This document shows positions 1 to 8,594 of a stretch of 48,199 nucleotides of DNA, piece by piece. This DNA is from Fredinandcohnia aciditolerans. Lineage in GTDB: Bacteria > Bacillota > Bacilli > Bacillales > Bacillaceae_L. Both the position numbers and the translations under genes were made by a program. Numbering within the stretch: the first letter of the stretch is position 1; each line of letters opens with the position of its first letter. The stretch lies in NCBI GenBank assembly GCA_003640645.1, contig QGHH01000036.1:1-48199 (forward strand), read 5' to 3'. The notes below the pieces were generated by a model. That model was not told the DNA's origin. It ran no database searches and saw only the letters and a program-made list of their open reading frames with translations.

Positions 1-245
1 AAATTTTCGACTTTTACCGCTACTAAAAGCTCCTTATCTGTATTTACTGCCTTTACATCCGAAATTTCTTCCTTGGTCATAATCTTTTCTTTAGCATGAT
101 TAGAAACAGATTGTTCAATTGGTTTACTTGTATGTATTTGTGAAATCCTCGAATCATTATTATCACCTAACTGATTTTCGATTCCGTTACACCCCGAACC
201 CAGTCCGATAACAATTAAAATGGAAAAAAATATTTTTACTTTCAT
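1..245 (-). CDS. YhcN/YlaJ-type sporulation lipoprotein, partial
   Basis: The first 81 codons of a minus-strand gene that runs off the left edge. It starts with ATG after a GGGGGTGA ribosome site. The N-terminus is a lipoprotein signal: a short basic start, a hydrophobic stretch, then the lipobox LGSGC around residue 18-22. The mature part (AKEKIMTKEEISDVKAVNTD) resembles the YhcN/YlaJ family of spore membrane lipoproteins. It lies directly downstream of a DUF1657 gene on the same strand. That pairing is known from spoVA-type spore operons, so spoVAC/D/E-like genes may follow outside the window; this is inference. The C-terminus is not visible. Confidence 0.75.
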   Translation of the reverse strand, partial: MKVKIFFSILIVIGLGSGCNGIENQLGDNNDSRISQIHTSKPIEQSVSNHAKEKIMTKEEISDVKAVNTDKELLVAVKVEN

Positions 246-280
246 AAAATCACCCCCATATTTACCAGTATTGGAATGCT

Positions 281-311
281 AAAAAAGGTTGGACACTTAA
301 ACCAACCTTTT
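281..311 (-). terminator. Rho-independent terminator after DUF1657 gene
   Basis: Perfect 10-bp arms AAAAGGTTGG and CCAACCTTTT with a 9-nt loop, followed on the minus strand by a run of T. It sits 12 bp after the DUF1657 stop and before the lipoprotein start, so the lipoprotein gene is probably expressed by partial readthrough or from its own promoter. Confidence 0.75.
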
Positions 312-322
312 AGCCATACTCA

Positions 323-529
323 TTATTGTTGTTTGTATTGAGGTTCTTCTTGTTCAATTTGTTGAATTCTAGGTTCAAAAGTATCAATAACAGATTGGGT
401 TTGTTTAGCAGCATCTTGGTAGAGTTGCTTGGCTTGCTGATTATCTGTACTAAGAGCAAAAGTTTCAAAGCTAGCCTGTGCACTTTTTAATCCTGCTAAA
501 GTTTTCTTAACGTCATTTATGACTGTCAT
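323..529 (-). CDS. DUF1657 small protein
   Basis: A 68-residue soluble, helical protein rich in Gln and Ala, starting MTVINDVKKTLAGLKSAQAS, with a clear AGGAGGTG ribosome site. Length and sequence match DUF1657, a family found in spore-formers beside spoVA genes, YhcN/YlaJ lipoproteins and DUF421 proteins. Its molecular function is not established. A sigma-G-like promoter lies directly upstream (560-590), which fits expression in the forespore. A terminator follows, then the YhcN-like lipoprotein gene on the same strand. Family assignment is firm; a role in spore properties is inferred from neighbours. Confidence 0.85.
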   Translation of the reverse strand: MTVINDVKKTLAGLKSAQASFETFALSTDNQQAKQLYQDAAKQTQSVIDTFEPRIQQIEQEEPQYKQQ

Positions 530-559
530 GAATTACACCTCCTATTATTTTGACTATAA

Positions 560-590
560 TATTATGCTAAATAAAATTAATATTGATTCA
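560..590 (-). promoter_or_regulatory. Candidate sigma-G (forespore) promoter for DUF1657 gene
   Basis: Read on the minus strand: TGAATC (585-590), an 18-bp spacer, then CATAATA (560-566). This is close to the sigma-G pattern TGMATA-N17/18-CATAMTA. It lies about 30 bp upstream of the ATG. The match is by eye only, but the gene downstream belongs to a spore-associated family. Confidence 0.5.
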
Positions 591-843
591 TTTAATTTTA
601 TATATAAATGTATATTTGAAAATTCAAATATAGAATAATTTAATGTTTTTGGTAATAATACATTTTGTAAGTAAAAATCTACGAGAGGAAGGGTAATGAA
701 AATGATAATCCAGCTTTTTATAAAAGTGATTAAAGTTCAGTTGAATGGGTTAGTGTAGGTTTTAGACCTATAACAATATGCTTTTTATTTTGGAAATAGA
801 GTAAAAGTTGCAAGTGGAAAATTATCAAAGGAGAATATGAATT

Positions 844-1014
844 ATGAGTAAAGATTATAATGAAATGGTTTTAGGACCAAAACCTCGTGCTAGACAGAAG
901 AATTTTTTTGGAAGTTTAGAGGAGAGTTTTAAAAATCCTATTATACATAAGGAAATTCATGGTGAAAAGGTTTACGTTCCATTAAATCTAAGTAGAATTT
1001 GGGATAGGATGTAA
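844..1014 (+). CDS. Small hypothetical protein (56 aa)
   Basis: An ATG preceded by an AAAGGAGAA ribosome site opens a 56-codon frame ending in TAA. The product starts MSKDYNEMVLGPKPRARQKN, is mostly polar, and has no membrane segment or signal peptide. Codon use looks like that of the neighbouring real genes. It lies alone between the DUF1657 gene and a stretch of decayed sequence. I do not recognise a family. Support comes from the ribosome site and from a composition that does not look random. Confidence 0.5.
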   Translation: MSKDYNEMVLGPKPRARQKNFFGSLEESFKNPIIHKEIHGEKVYVPLNLSRIWDRM

Positions 1015-1142
1015 GCAGCATCTTTCGTTTATATAAAAAATTTATCTAAATGAGAGGCAAGTTGAAAGGACACCGTTTGTTTAAGGGTAATAGTATTGAT
1101 AAATTGATAAAATACAACTAGCGACAAATGCCTCTCTGCTCA

Positions 1143-1380
1143 TCAATTTAACGAAAAATATATCCTAAGTAGAGTTGCTAAGCCGAGAAATGCACCAAAG
1201 ATAGAGTTGATAACAAAATAATAAATCATCGGAATAGTCCTGATGTTCATTTATCCGAACGCGCTATACCAACGCCATCCCCAACGCAAAAATAATCAAC
1301 AGTTTCGCAAAACAATAAGCTTATAGCCCCAGATATCTAAAAACGGATCCGCTAAAACCGGACGAGAATTCGAAAGCGTT
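1143..1380 (-). pseudogene. Decayed membrane-protein fragment
   Basis: On the minus strand, broken frames between 1380 and 1143 encode pieces that look like one membrane protein. A segment ending DPFLDIWGYKLIVLRNC is followed by a hydrophobic piece. After frame changes comes a 35-residue end (MNIRTIPMIYYFVINSIFGA, then FLGLATLLRIYFSLN and a stop). No intact gene, ribosome site or start is present. I cannot name the family. The rest of the 1015-1590 gap holds an IS110-like end and the upstream region of the cardiolipin synthase gene. Confidence 0.3.
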
Positions 1381-1466
1381 CCAACACTCTCAAATAAAAG
1401 TAGAGAAATATTCTTCTTTAATAAGAACTTTTTGTATTTATGTTGTCATGCAAAGCCAATTGAATA

Positions 1467-1515
1467 TTATAAAACCTTCTATATGAATCGGAAGGTTATT
1501 TGTTAATGCATTTTA
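1467..1515 (+). repeat. Remnant of IS110-type element end
   Basis: AAAACCTTC, an 11-nt loop, then GGAAGGTTATTTG and a TAATGCATTTTAGTA-like tail. The same arrangement follows the stop of the broken IS110 transposase at 23753-23805 (AAAACCTTCC, loop, GGAAGGTTATTTG, then TATGCACTTTTTTAGTA). The copy here has no transposase, so it is a solo end left by an older event. Confidence 0.5.
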
Positions 1516-1596
1516 GTAGCTGAGTCCTTGTAGTCTAAACGTATACTTACTACATAGTTTGTACATGTTAAGGGAAAAACTAAGGAGGAATTTTTG

Positions 1597-3114
1597 TTGG
1601 AGTGGATTTTTTTTACATACCTATTAAATACGTTATTTATCTTATTCATAGCAATTTGGGAAGTTAGACGGCCAGCTAAAGCTTTGAATTGGATAGTAAT
1701 CGTCCTTGTTTTGCCTGTCATTGGTTTCATATTATACCTTGGCGCATCAAATCCCAAGCTTATTCATCGTAAAAGATTAATCTCTACTCAAAGTGAGTCT
1801 GATAAATTACCTGATACATATACTGATACAGCATCGATAATCGCCGATGCTTTACGACCTTTCACTGTGCATGGGCTTCGAGTCGGTAAAGTGCGAGTAC
1901 TAAACAATGGAATAGCAAAATATGAACAACTTATCGAATCCCTACAAAAAGCTCAAAAAACCATTGACCTGGAATATTTCATTTATCGGAACGACCAAAT
2001 TGGTAATCGCATCACAGAATTGCTGATTGAAAAAGCAGTAAATGGAGTGCGGGTTCGTTTTATTAGAGATGGTTGGGGGAGTAAAAAATTTCCGCATCAA
2101 AAAATTCTTCAGATGGTGGAAGCAGGGATAGAATGTCGGACAATATTTCCTTTAAGCTATCCCTGGATTTTATCCAATTGGAATTATCGGGATCATTGTA
2201 AGATTGTCACGATTGACAGAAAAGAATCCTTTACTGGCGGTATGAACGTTGGGTATGAATATACAGGATTAAAACCAGACGTAGGATTTTGGAGGGACAC
2301 TCATTTGCAAATCATTGGGGAAACAACAAGTGATTTGCAGACTATCTTCGACGTTCATTGGAATATCGCTGTACCAGAACGGATAAAGTCAATAACAAAA
2401 TCTGGTGGTACGAAAAAAGTCACTAATATCCTAAAATATAAATCAAAGGAAACCAATCCAACCGGTAGGATAGATCTTTCAAGATGGTCTGCCGAAATAG
2501 GATCTGAGTTATGGCCAATAGAGGGTAAAACAGACAATACCCACAAAAAGACAGGAGAATTGCAAAAAGCTTACATCCATACGTTGGAAGGAAACCCTGG
2601 AATTCCTACACCAGTTATTCGTCAAGCTTACTTTATTTTTATTACACAAGCGACAAAAACCATTGATATTACAACGCCCTACTTTATACCAGAAACAGAT
2701 ATTATTATGGCATTAAAGACAGCTGTGGCGCGTGGTGTACTCGTAAGATTACTTGTTCCTCGCCATATTGATAAAAAAATCGTGGGCTTTGCAAGTCATA
2801 CCTATTACGGGGAACTTCTAGAAGCTGGGGTCCAAATCTACCAGTACGATAAAGGAATGTTACATGCGAAACTGATAGTCATTGATGAGGAAATTGCAGA
2901 AGTAGGTGCAGCAAACTATGATATGAGAAGTTTTCGCCTAAATTATGAGGTATGTCAAGTCGTGTACAGTGCTGATGTGGCAAGGGAACTCACAGTGCAG
3001 TTCGAGAGGGATCTTACTGATTCTGTACCGTTAAGAATTCAAGATTTATTGCAACGATCCCTGACCGAGCGCATTGTTGAACAGGGTTCTCGCCTGCTTT
3101 CTCCATTATTATAA
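1597..3114 (+). CDS. cls: Cardiolipin synthase (phospholipase D superfamily)
   Basis: Joins two phosphatidylglycerol molecules into cardiolipin at the cytoplasmic membrane. About 505 residues, the usual size for bacterial cardiolipin synthases. Two N-terminal membrane segments (about residues 5-22 and 32-50) precede two phospholipase D catalytic HKD motifs: HCKIVTID with a downstream GGMN (near residue 201), and HAKLIVID with GAANYDMRSF (near residue 424). Two tandem TTG codons follow the AAGGAGGAA site; the second (1597) has the better 8-nt spacing, the first (1594) is the alternative. It stands alone and is followed by a terminator. Cardiolipin synthase genes also occur beside mobile spoVA-type spore clusters, which may explain its company here. 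Confidence 0.93.
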   Translation: MEWIFFTYLLNTLFILFIAIWEVRRPAKALNWIVIVLVLPVIGFILYLGASNPKLIHRKRLISTQSESDKLPDTYTDTASIIADALRPFTVHGLRVGKVRVLNNGIAKYEQLIESLQKAQKTIDLEYFIYRNDQIGNRITELLIEKAVNGVRVRFIRDGWGSKKFPHQKILQMVEAGIECRTIFPLSYPWILSNWNYRDHCKIVTIDRKESFTGGMNVGYEYTGLKPDVGFWRDTHLQIIGETTSDLQTIFDVHWNIAVPERIKSITKSGGTKKVTNILKYKSKETNPTGRIDLSRWSAEIGSELWPIEGKTDNTHKKTGELQKAYIHTLEGNPGIPTPVIRQAYFIFITQATKTIDITTPYFIPETDIIMALKTAVARGVLVRLLVPRHIDKKIVGFASHTYYGELLEAGVQIYQYDKGMLHAKLIVIDEEIAEVGAANYDMRSFRLNYEVCQVVYSADVARELTVQFERDLTDSVPLRIQDLLQRSLTERIVEQGSRLLSPLL

Positions 3115-3207
3115 GTTGATTTATCCTGTTTTTATTTTTCAATCTTGAACTAGATTTAAAAAGTGTCATTGTATTTAAGATATTCATGATTCATTTGAAA
3201 AAAGTTA

Positions 3208-3247
3208 AAAACCCGTGTTAGAAGAACTTCAACATGGGTTTTTTCTT
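3208..3247 (+). terminator. Terminator after cls
   Basis: Arms AACCCGTGTT and AACATGGGTT (one mismatch) separated by 11 nt and followed by a run of T on the plus strand, about 95 bp after the cls stop. Confidence 0.75.
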
Positions 3248-3347
3248 ATTCACGTTGGAAATCCATTACTAAAAAACGGTTATACTAAAAATGGACCAAA
3301 GTGTTTGAATCCAAAATTATCTTGAATCATTTATTTTAAATATAGAG

Positions 3348-3929
3348 GTGAATCCAATAGATCATATATTTGGTGGAAATCTTAAGGAAATACGCTTATT
3401 AGAAGATAAGCTTTATCATTTAGAATTCAATGGTTGGCTAAAGAATGAGTTTTTAACTTGGGAATGGTGGATACTAGTCATTTTTTTAGTTGTGCCTTGG
3501 GTTATATGGGCTAAACTTGTTAAACGAGACATTATTTTAGAAATTCTGTTATTTGGTACCATAATTATCTTGACAACAACCTTATTAGATGTAGTTGGTG
3601 CACAATATAGTTTTTGGGATTACCCCATCGCATTCCTACCTATTATTCCTCGCGCCTTTCCTTTTGATTTTTCAATGGTACCTGTAGCTTACATGTTGTT
3701 ATATCAATATTTTAGAACTTGGAAATCTTTTATTTTAGCCCAGATTATTATGGCTCTATCATATGCCTATCTATGTGAACCTTTTTGCGAGTGGATCAAT
3801 CTTGTTAATTATTTAGAGTGGAGATACTTATATTCGTTTATATATTACATCATTGTTGGTATACTAACTCGAGCTTTAATAATAAAGCTAGCATCTTTAT
3901 CTATACCTCAAGATCTTATAACGAAGTAA
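3348..3929 (+). CDS. CBO0543-like multi-pass membrane protein
   Basis: A 193-residue protein with about five hydrophobic segments (for example WWILVIFLVVPWVIWA, then ILLFGTIIILTTTLLD) and aromatic-rich loops (YSFWDYP, FPFDFSMVPVAYML). This matches the CBO0543 family of uncharacterised membrane proteins common in spore-forming Firmicutes, whose function is unknown. The only usable start is GTG at 3348, and its sole ribosome-site-like sequence (GAGGTG) overlaps the start, so translation may be weak or the true start altered. It is followed 23 bp later by the DUF421 gene, so the two are likely co-transcribed. Confidence 0.7.
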   Translation: MNPIDHIFGGNLKEIRLLEDKLYHLEFNGWLKNEFLTWEWWILVIFLVVPWVIWAKLVKRDIILEILLFGTIIILTTTLLDVVGAQYSFWDYPIAFLPIIPRAFPFDFSMVPVAYMLLYQYFRTWKSFILAQIIMALSYAYLCEPFCEWINLVNYLEWRYLYSFIYYIIVGILTRALIIKLASLSIPQDLITK

Positions 3930-3952
3930 AATTTAAACTGGAGGAAAAAATT

Positions 3953-4636
3953 TTGGAGGAAGTTAGTATTGGTTTACTCACGCTCAAAACCATTGTTGGT
4001 TTTGTCACCTTATTTTTTATCATTATCATAACAGGTAGAACATCCATCTCTCAGTTAACTCCGTTTCACTTAGTTTTTGTATTAGTGCTTGGAGATTTTT
4101 TAGGAAATACCATTTATCAAAATAAAGTAGGGATTTTTCACTTTTTATATGCCATCGGATTGTGGACGCTTCTCATGTTAGGGATAGAGTTCTTGACTCT
4201 AAAAAATAAATCGATACGTTCTCTCTTAGTTGGAGATCATAACATCATTATTCGGGATGGTGTAATGGATAGAAAATTACTTAAAAAGAACAAATTGGAT
4301 GTAAATCAAGTATTAAGTATACTTCGACAAAATCAGGTTTTTTCTGTTCGCGAAGTCAAATACGGTATATTAGAAGCTAATGGGCAAATAAGTATCTTAT
4401 TACAATCAAAGTATCAAAGACCCGAAAAGAAAGATCTCAATCTTCCTGAAAGTTCAGTAGACCTCCCAACATCGTTAATTATAGATGGGGAAATCTTATG
4501 GGAAAATTTACATGAACTCGGATTTGATCAACAGTGGTTAGATAGCCAATTAACTATTAACGGATATAATAATGTAAAGCGAATACTTTACGCTGATTGG
4601 CGAGAGAGTGAAGGCATACATGTAAGTCCTAAATAA
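3953..4636 (+). CDS. DUF421 (YetF/YrbG-type) membrane protein
   Basis: A 227-residue protein with three N-terminal membrane segments followed by a soluble alpha/beta domain, the standard plan of DUF421 proteins. It lacks the C-terminal DUF1657 extension of the spore protein 2Duf. I chose the TTG at 3953 because GGAGG lies 8 nt upstream; the frame is open further upstream but overlaps the preceding gene and lacks a ribosome site there. DUF421 proteins of Bacillus occur in the membrane, some in the spore inner membrane, where they influence permeability and heat resistance. Whether this copy is sporulation-specific cannot be read from the sequence. Confidence 0.85.
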   Translation: MEEVSIGLLTLKTIVGFVTLFFIIIITGRTSISQLTPFHLVFVLVLGDFLGNTIYQNKVGIFHFLYAIGLWTLLMLGIEFLTLKNKSIRSLLVGDHNIIIRDGVMDRKLLKKNKLDVNQVLSILRQNQVFSVREVKYGILEANGQISILLQSKYQRPEKKDLNLPESSVDLPTSLIIDGEILWENLHELGFDQQWLDSQLTINGYNNVKRILYADWRESEGIHVSPK

Positions 4637-4921
4637 TATTTGTTAGGATAGGAGCACATCAATTTCCTTGGTGAATATAAATTGGATTTTATAAGAGATG
4701 AATCAGTAAGGAACATAGGAAAATAGAGATCTACCAGTTATGAATCTACCCTTGGACTTTTTGAAGTTCGTCAGTCAAGAGCCACTCGGAGTTCTGCTTA
4801 AAATTCATTGCGGAATTGTAGGTTCAGCATATCTCCTATCCTTAACTATAAGTTTAAGACTATTATACCTGATGGTAAAGATTCGCAAGGAGTTCAGTGG
4901 TAAAAGGAAGTAGTACATCAA

Positions 4922-4957
4922 AAGCTTGGGGTTAATATCCCCAAGCTTCTTTATTTT
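4922..4957 (+). terminator. Hairpin terminator in the 4.6-5.4 kb gap
   Basis: Perfect 10-bp arms AAGCTTGGGG and CCCCAAGCTT with a 7-nt loop, followed by CTTTATTTT. It lies 285 bp after the DUF421 stop. I see no intact gene in 4637-5250. Confidence 0.6.
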
Positions 4958-5083
4958 ATGACAATTATTTCAATTATTAGCCTTTGATATCTACATTGTT
5001 TAAACTCTTTTAAATTATTCTCCAACAAGCAAGGAGATCCTTTAGTTGATTAATCTCTCATCTTTAGTCGATTCTTATGAAAT

Positions 5084-5105
5084 CTAATAGATATTATGTA
5101 AACTA
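5084..5105 (+). repeat. 22-bp repeat, copy 1
   Basis: A 22-base sequence beginning CTAATAGATATTATGTAAAC occurs identically here and at 24684-24705, with unrelated flanks on both sides. This copy lies 150 bp upstream of a truncated recombinase start, so it may be a recombinase-related site or an element end. Confidence 0.5.
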
Positions 5106-5254
5106 GTTACAAACTGAATTAGAACAATGGATATTGTTAAGTTGGCTCCCCCTCACTTGACGATAATATGTTGGAGCGTCCGGATAACGTCGGTACCGTT
5201 CCGATAACTCCAAGTGTCGGTCCAAATAATATCATTTTTTGGAGGTCGATCCCT

Positions 5255-5335
5255 ATGGATTTGCAACATGCCGTCAATGATTTTCTGCTGTGTTTAAAAG
5301 TGGAAAAAAATTATTCGGAATTACCCTTTTTTTAA
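5255..5335 (+). pseudogene. Truncated tyrosine recombinase/integrase (N-terminus only)
   Basis: An ATG with a TTGGAGG ribosome site opens a 26-codon frame reading MDLQHAVNDFLLCLKVEKNY and ending soon after in TAA. This looks like the N-terminal SAM-like core-binding segment of XerC/XerD-type recombinases, which normally run to about 300 residues; everything downstream is gone. The 100 bp before it carry inverted and direct motifs (CACTTG/CAAGTG, and two GATAAC-type repeats) as often seen at element ends. The homology is judged from a very short stretch. Confidence 0.45.
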
Positions 5336-5347
5336 GATTAAATTGTT

Positions 5348-5395
5348 AAATCCAAGCTCGAAGGAATTTTATATTATTTCTTCGAGCTTGGATTT
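5348..5395. terminator. Strong hairpin between recombinase remnant and symporter gene
   Basis: A perfect 16-bp inverted repeat, AAATCCAAGCTCGAAG and CTTCGAGCTTGGATTT, with a 16-nt loop. It lies 62 bp beyond the symporter stop, so it most likely ends the minus-strand catabolic operon, although neither side has a perfect T run. Confidence 0.6.
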
Positions 5396-5457
5396 AAGTG
5401 TATTTTTATAATATTCTTTGCTTTGTCAATATAAAATATTTTTAAAGAATGACCGTA

Positions 5458-6942
5458 CTACATAGGCACTTGATTATTATTATTTCCTGAAGATTCATTA
5501 GTAACAGCACGATCTCTTTCTAGAATCCTTATTGCTTCATCTTTCGAAATATTATTCTTAGGTGTTACTAAACTTACTGTTACTCCTAATATTAAAGCTC
5601 CGATCAATGAAGGTATTATTGGATTTCCCCAATATGCTTGAAGATTTTCATTGAGTAGAATGGTAAATGAAACCGCTGATCCTCCGACAATGCTTGCAAT
5701 TCCACCTTGCCATGTAGCTCTTGGCCAAAATTTTCCAAGGATAGTTGCTACAAATAACCCAGACATTACTGTTGATACAAAGTTTGAAATATAGCTAATA
5801 ATACCAGTCGAACCGAGTGTAAACAAAAATGCAATTATTAATGTTAGAACCAATGCTATTCGCGAAAATTTTACCAAATCTTCTTTTTTTGGACTTTTCC
5901 CAGTAAACACAGGGTAAACATCCTCTAATAATATAGCTACTCCTGCAATATAATCAGAACTCCCTGATGACATAGTTGCACTTAAACCTGCTGTTAAAAT
6001 TATTGCTCCTATCCAAACGGGAAATACCTCGGTAGCTAAATATGGAAAAGCATAACCTGACTCTAACTCAGGGTTCATTATATGTGCAGACATTCCTATA
6101 ATTGAAGGGAAAAATGAAAAAACTGCAAATAATATACCTGATATTAAAAAGCCCTTCTTAATGACTGATGTGTTAGAACTTGAATAAATTCGATGACGAT
6201 ACGAAGGTGTTGCTAAAACCCCGACGGCGATAACTATTGCTAAAGATAGAGCAGGGATTATACCCATTTTTTCAACACCTAGAAATGATACCATTTCACT
6301 TGGTAGTTGGTTACTCATTTCAGAGTAGCCCCCTATTTTTACAATTGAAAGGATAGTAAGCATTATGAAACCAATAAATAGAATAATCCCCTGAATTGTA
6401 TCAGTATATACAACAGCTAGATATCCCCCAATAATTGTAAAAATTGCGAATCCACAAGCCGTTAAGATTTTAGATATTGTGGGATCTAAGCCAGTTATCC
6501 ATGTTAAATATAAACTACCTCCTAAAATATGAGCTCCAAGCCATCCTATTGAGGCGACATATAATAATATGGCTGTTATCCCTTTAACAAACTTATTTGC
6601 TCCGTAATAAAAACTCATTTCCTCTGAATAAGTTACGAAATTATATTTACGTACATCTGCAAAAAGGTAAAGCAATAAAAACATACCAATAGACCCGCCT
6701 ATTCCATATAAAGCACCTGCCCATCCATTTGAATAAGCGAAACCTACTGCTCCCATACTGGAACCTGTTCCTACTAAAGTTGCAACAGTAGTTCCAACTA
6801 ATAGTGGTAAGGATAGCCCTCTTCCACCCATCAAGAAATCTTCACCATTTTTTACTTTTCGTGAAACACCAATTCCAATTAGAATTAAAAATACAATAAA
6901 GGCTATAAATACCCCCAAATATATTGCCTGATTCTCAACCAA
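5458..6942 (-). CDS. Sodium:solute symporter (SSS family)
   Basis: A roughly 494-residue integral membrane protein with about 13 membrane segments, the size and layout of SSS transporters, which take up sugars, sugar acids, amino acids or carboxylates with Na+. Family-typical stretches include FLMGGRGLSLPLLVGTTVAT near residue 40 and GGYLAVVYTDTIQG in the fifth-sixth helix region. TTG at 6942 is chosen because AAAGGGG lies 9 nt upstream; the TTG at 6951 directly abuts that site. It is the last gene of the IclR-linked operon, 27 bp after the kinase. The substrate is probably the compound the operon degrades, possibly an N-acylated amino sugar acid. Confidence 0.9.
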   Translation of the reverse strand: MVENQAIYLGVFIAFIVFLILIGIGVSRKVKNGEDFLMGGRGLSLPLLVGTTVATLVGTGSSMGAVGFAYSNGWAGALYGIGGSIGMFLLLYLFADVRKYNFVTYSEEMSFYYGANKFVKGITAILLYVASIGWLGAHILGGSLYLTWITGLDPTISKILTACGFAIFTIIGGYLAVVYTDTIQGIILFIGFIMLTILSIVKIGGYSEMSNQLPSEMVSFLGVEKMGIIPALSLAIVIAVGVLATPSYRHRIYSSSNTSVIKKGFLISGILFAVFSFFPSIIGMSAHIMNPELESGYAFPYLATEVFPVWIGAIILTAGLSATMSSGSSDYIAGVAILLEDVYPVFTGKSPKKEDLVKFSRIALVLTLIIAFLFTLGSTGIISYISNFVSTVMSGLFVATILGKFWPRATWQGGIASIVGGSAVSFTILLNENLQAYWGNPIIPSLIGALILGVTVSLVTPKNNISKDEAIRILERDRAVTNESSGNNNNQVPM

Positions 6943-6978
6943 ATAAATCAACCCCTTTGTTTAAATTAGTTTTTTGAT

Positions 6979-7929
6979 TTATCTGTGATGTACAATGATG
7001 TTTTCTATTACCTCTAGCTTAGGAAGTGTCTCCCAGTCCCCTTTTTCTTGTATTACTATTGCACCTAATTTATTTCCCCTTTTAAGCGCTTCCAATACTG
7101 AAAAATTAGTAGGGTCATCAGCAACAATTGAGAGAAAACCTGTTGCAAATGCATCTCCAGCACCAACTGTATCTACTACATAATTTACTTTTTCACTCGG
7201 TATAATGTAAGAATTCTCACCTTTTCTCATACCAAATGCCCCTTTTTCTCCTAGTTTAATCGCAACTGTTCTGGGTCCTAAACTAATAAACTCCTCTGCT
7301 AACTGCCCAATAGGCTTATCTCCGAGTAAAGCTTTAGCTTCCTCAATACCTGGCAAGAAAATATCGCACAATGGAATTAGACTCAATATTGCCTCTCTTG
7401 CGTTTTCTTCTGTCCACAATTTATAACGAATGTTTGGGTCAAAAGAAATAGTTAAACCAAGTGATTTTGCAACTTCCATACACTTTCTCGTAAATTCCAA
7501 TGTATTAATTCCTAATGCAGGTGTTATCCCAGTCATATGAAGGATACGAGAACCTTCAAACCAACCCTTTTGCACATGTTTTGGTTCCCACATACTAGAC
7601 GCAGATCCCTTTCTGTAATAAAAGATTTCGGGATCACCTAGACTATTATTATCTTTAAAAAATACAGAGGTAAAATGAGATTCATCACGTATTACTTTAG
7701 TTAGATCAATCCCTTCACCCATTAGTGTTGAGGAAACTATGTCACCAAAAGGGTCCTTACCGAGCCTGCCTATCCACCTAGTATTTTTCCCTAAGCGACT
7801 TAACCCAATCGCTACATTTGATTCAGCCCCAGCAATTGTTCTTGACAGCAACGGAGAATACTTTAATGGTCTGTTTTCAAAAGGATAAAACAAAACCATA
7901 GTTTCACCAATTGTTACAACATCAATCAT
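6979..7929 (-). CDS. kdgK: 2-dehydro-3-deoxygluconokinase (PfkB family)
   Basis: Phosphorylates 2-keto-3-deoxygluconate (KDG) to KDPG with ATP in the cytoplasm. The 316-residue protein has both PfkB signatures: an N-terminal GAESNVAIGLSRLG region near residue 35, and DTVGAGDAFATGF near residue 250 with the catalytic GAGD aspartate. Its ATG follows AAGGAG and overlaps the stop of the preceding aldolase gene by 4 bp (ATGA), indicating translational coupling. The partner gene encodes KDPG aldolase, which makes KDG kinase more likely than ribokinase or fructokinase. Another 2-keto-3-deoxy sugar acid remains possible. Confidence 0.88.
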   Translation of the reverse strand: MIDVVTIGETMVLFYPFENRPLKYSPLLSRTIAGAESNVAIGLSRLGKNTRWIGRLGKDPFGDIVSSTLMGEGIDLTKVIRDESHFTSVFFKDNNSLGDPEIFYYRKGSASSMWEPKHVQKGWFEGSRILHMTGITPALGINTLEFTRKCMEVAKSLGLTISFDPNIRYKLWTEENAREAILSLIPLCDIFLPGIEEAKALLGDKPIGQLAEEFISLGPRTVAIKLGEKGAFGMRKGENSYIIPSEKVNYVVDTVGAGDAFATGFLSIVADDPTNFSVLEALKRGNKLGAIVIQEKGDWETLPKLEVIENIIVHHR

Positions 7930-8570
7930 AATGGACTCCTTCCATAAGCAGCAATTTCCACAAATTTTTCTGCTAACTTCTTTAAGTCCTCAAACCTATT
8001 ATTTTCAATCATCCCCTGTTGAACTAATTGACCACCTACACCAACGGCATCAGTTCCAGCTTTAAAATACATCTCTAGATTCTCAATATTTATTCCCCCT
8101 GTAGCAATAATGGGTATATTATCTAATGGAGCCTTTATATCTTTAATATATTGAGAACCTAATTTATCTGCTGGATAGAGTTTAACTGCATTTACTCCTG
8201 CATTCCAAGCGTTAACAATTTCTGTTGGTGTCATAACCCCTGGCCAAATTTCAATATTTCGTTCTATTGCATAACTTATTACAGATAAATCAAGATTAGG
8301 TGAAATCAGAAATTGTGCTCCAGCTTCGATTGCATCTCTAGCCATTTTGAGATTCAGTACTGTTCCTGCCCCTATAAATATTTCATTTTGATCGTAAATT
8401 TGTCTAGTTTCATATATAGATTCTAGGGCTTTTTCGCTATTCATTGTTATTTCTAGTAATTTAATACCACCATCTGATAATGCCTGAACGGTAGGTATAA
8501 TTTTATTCGATGGTACCTTCCTTAATATAGCGACGATTCTTTCCTCTAATAAACTATCAAGTAAACTCAA
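7926..8570 (-). CDS. kdgA: KDPG aldolase (bifunctional KHG/KDPG aldolase family)
   Basis: Class I aldolase splitting 2-keto-3-deoxy-6-phosphogluconate into pyruvate and glyceraldehyde-3-phosphate. 214 residues, typical for Eda/KdgA. The Schiff-base lysine is K130 in NAVKLYPA, and the proton-shuttling glutamate is in LLEITMNS (E40). The phosphate-binding loop GAGTVL (about residue 67) and ATGGI (about residue 156) are present. The TTG start follows AAAGGGGGTGA at good spacing. It sits between ridA and kdgK and overlaps kdgK by 4 bp. Together these two enzymes feed the operon's sugar acid into glycolysis. Confidence 0.92.
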   Translation of the reverse strand: MSLLDSLLEERIVAILRKVPSNKIIPTVQALSDGGIKLLEITMNSEKALESIYETRQIYDQNEIFIGAGTVLNLKMARDAIEAGAQFLISPNLDLSVISYAIERNIEIWPGVMTPTEIVNAWNAGVNAVKLYPADKLGSQYIKDIKAPLDNIPIIATGGINIENLEMYFKAGTDAVGVGGQLVQQGMIENNRFEDLKKLAEKFVEIAAYGRSPL

Positions 8571-8594
8571 AATATCACCCCCTTTAAATGATTA

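Noticed and set aside
696-758. A 20-codon frame with an AGAGGAAGGG ribosome-like site.
   Set aside because: Too short, no family resemblance, and followed by unrelated sequence. Not enough to call a gene.
1317-1371. HindIII, EcoRV, BamHI and EcoRI recognition words within 55 bp, looking like a cloning polylinker.
   Set aside because: The spacing is irregular, the sequence between them is AT-rich host-like DNA, and the minus strand encodes remains of a membrane protein. Chance clustering is the simpler explanation.
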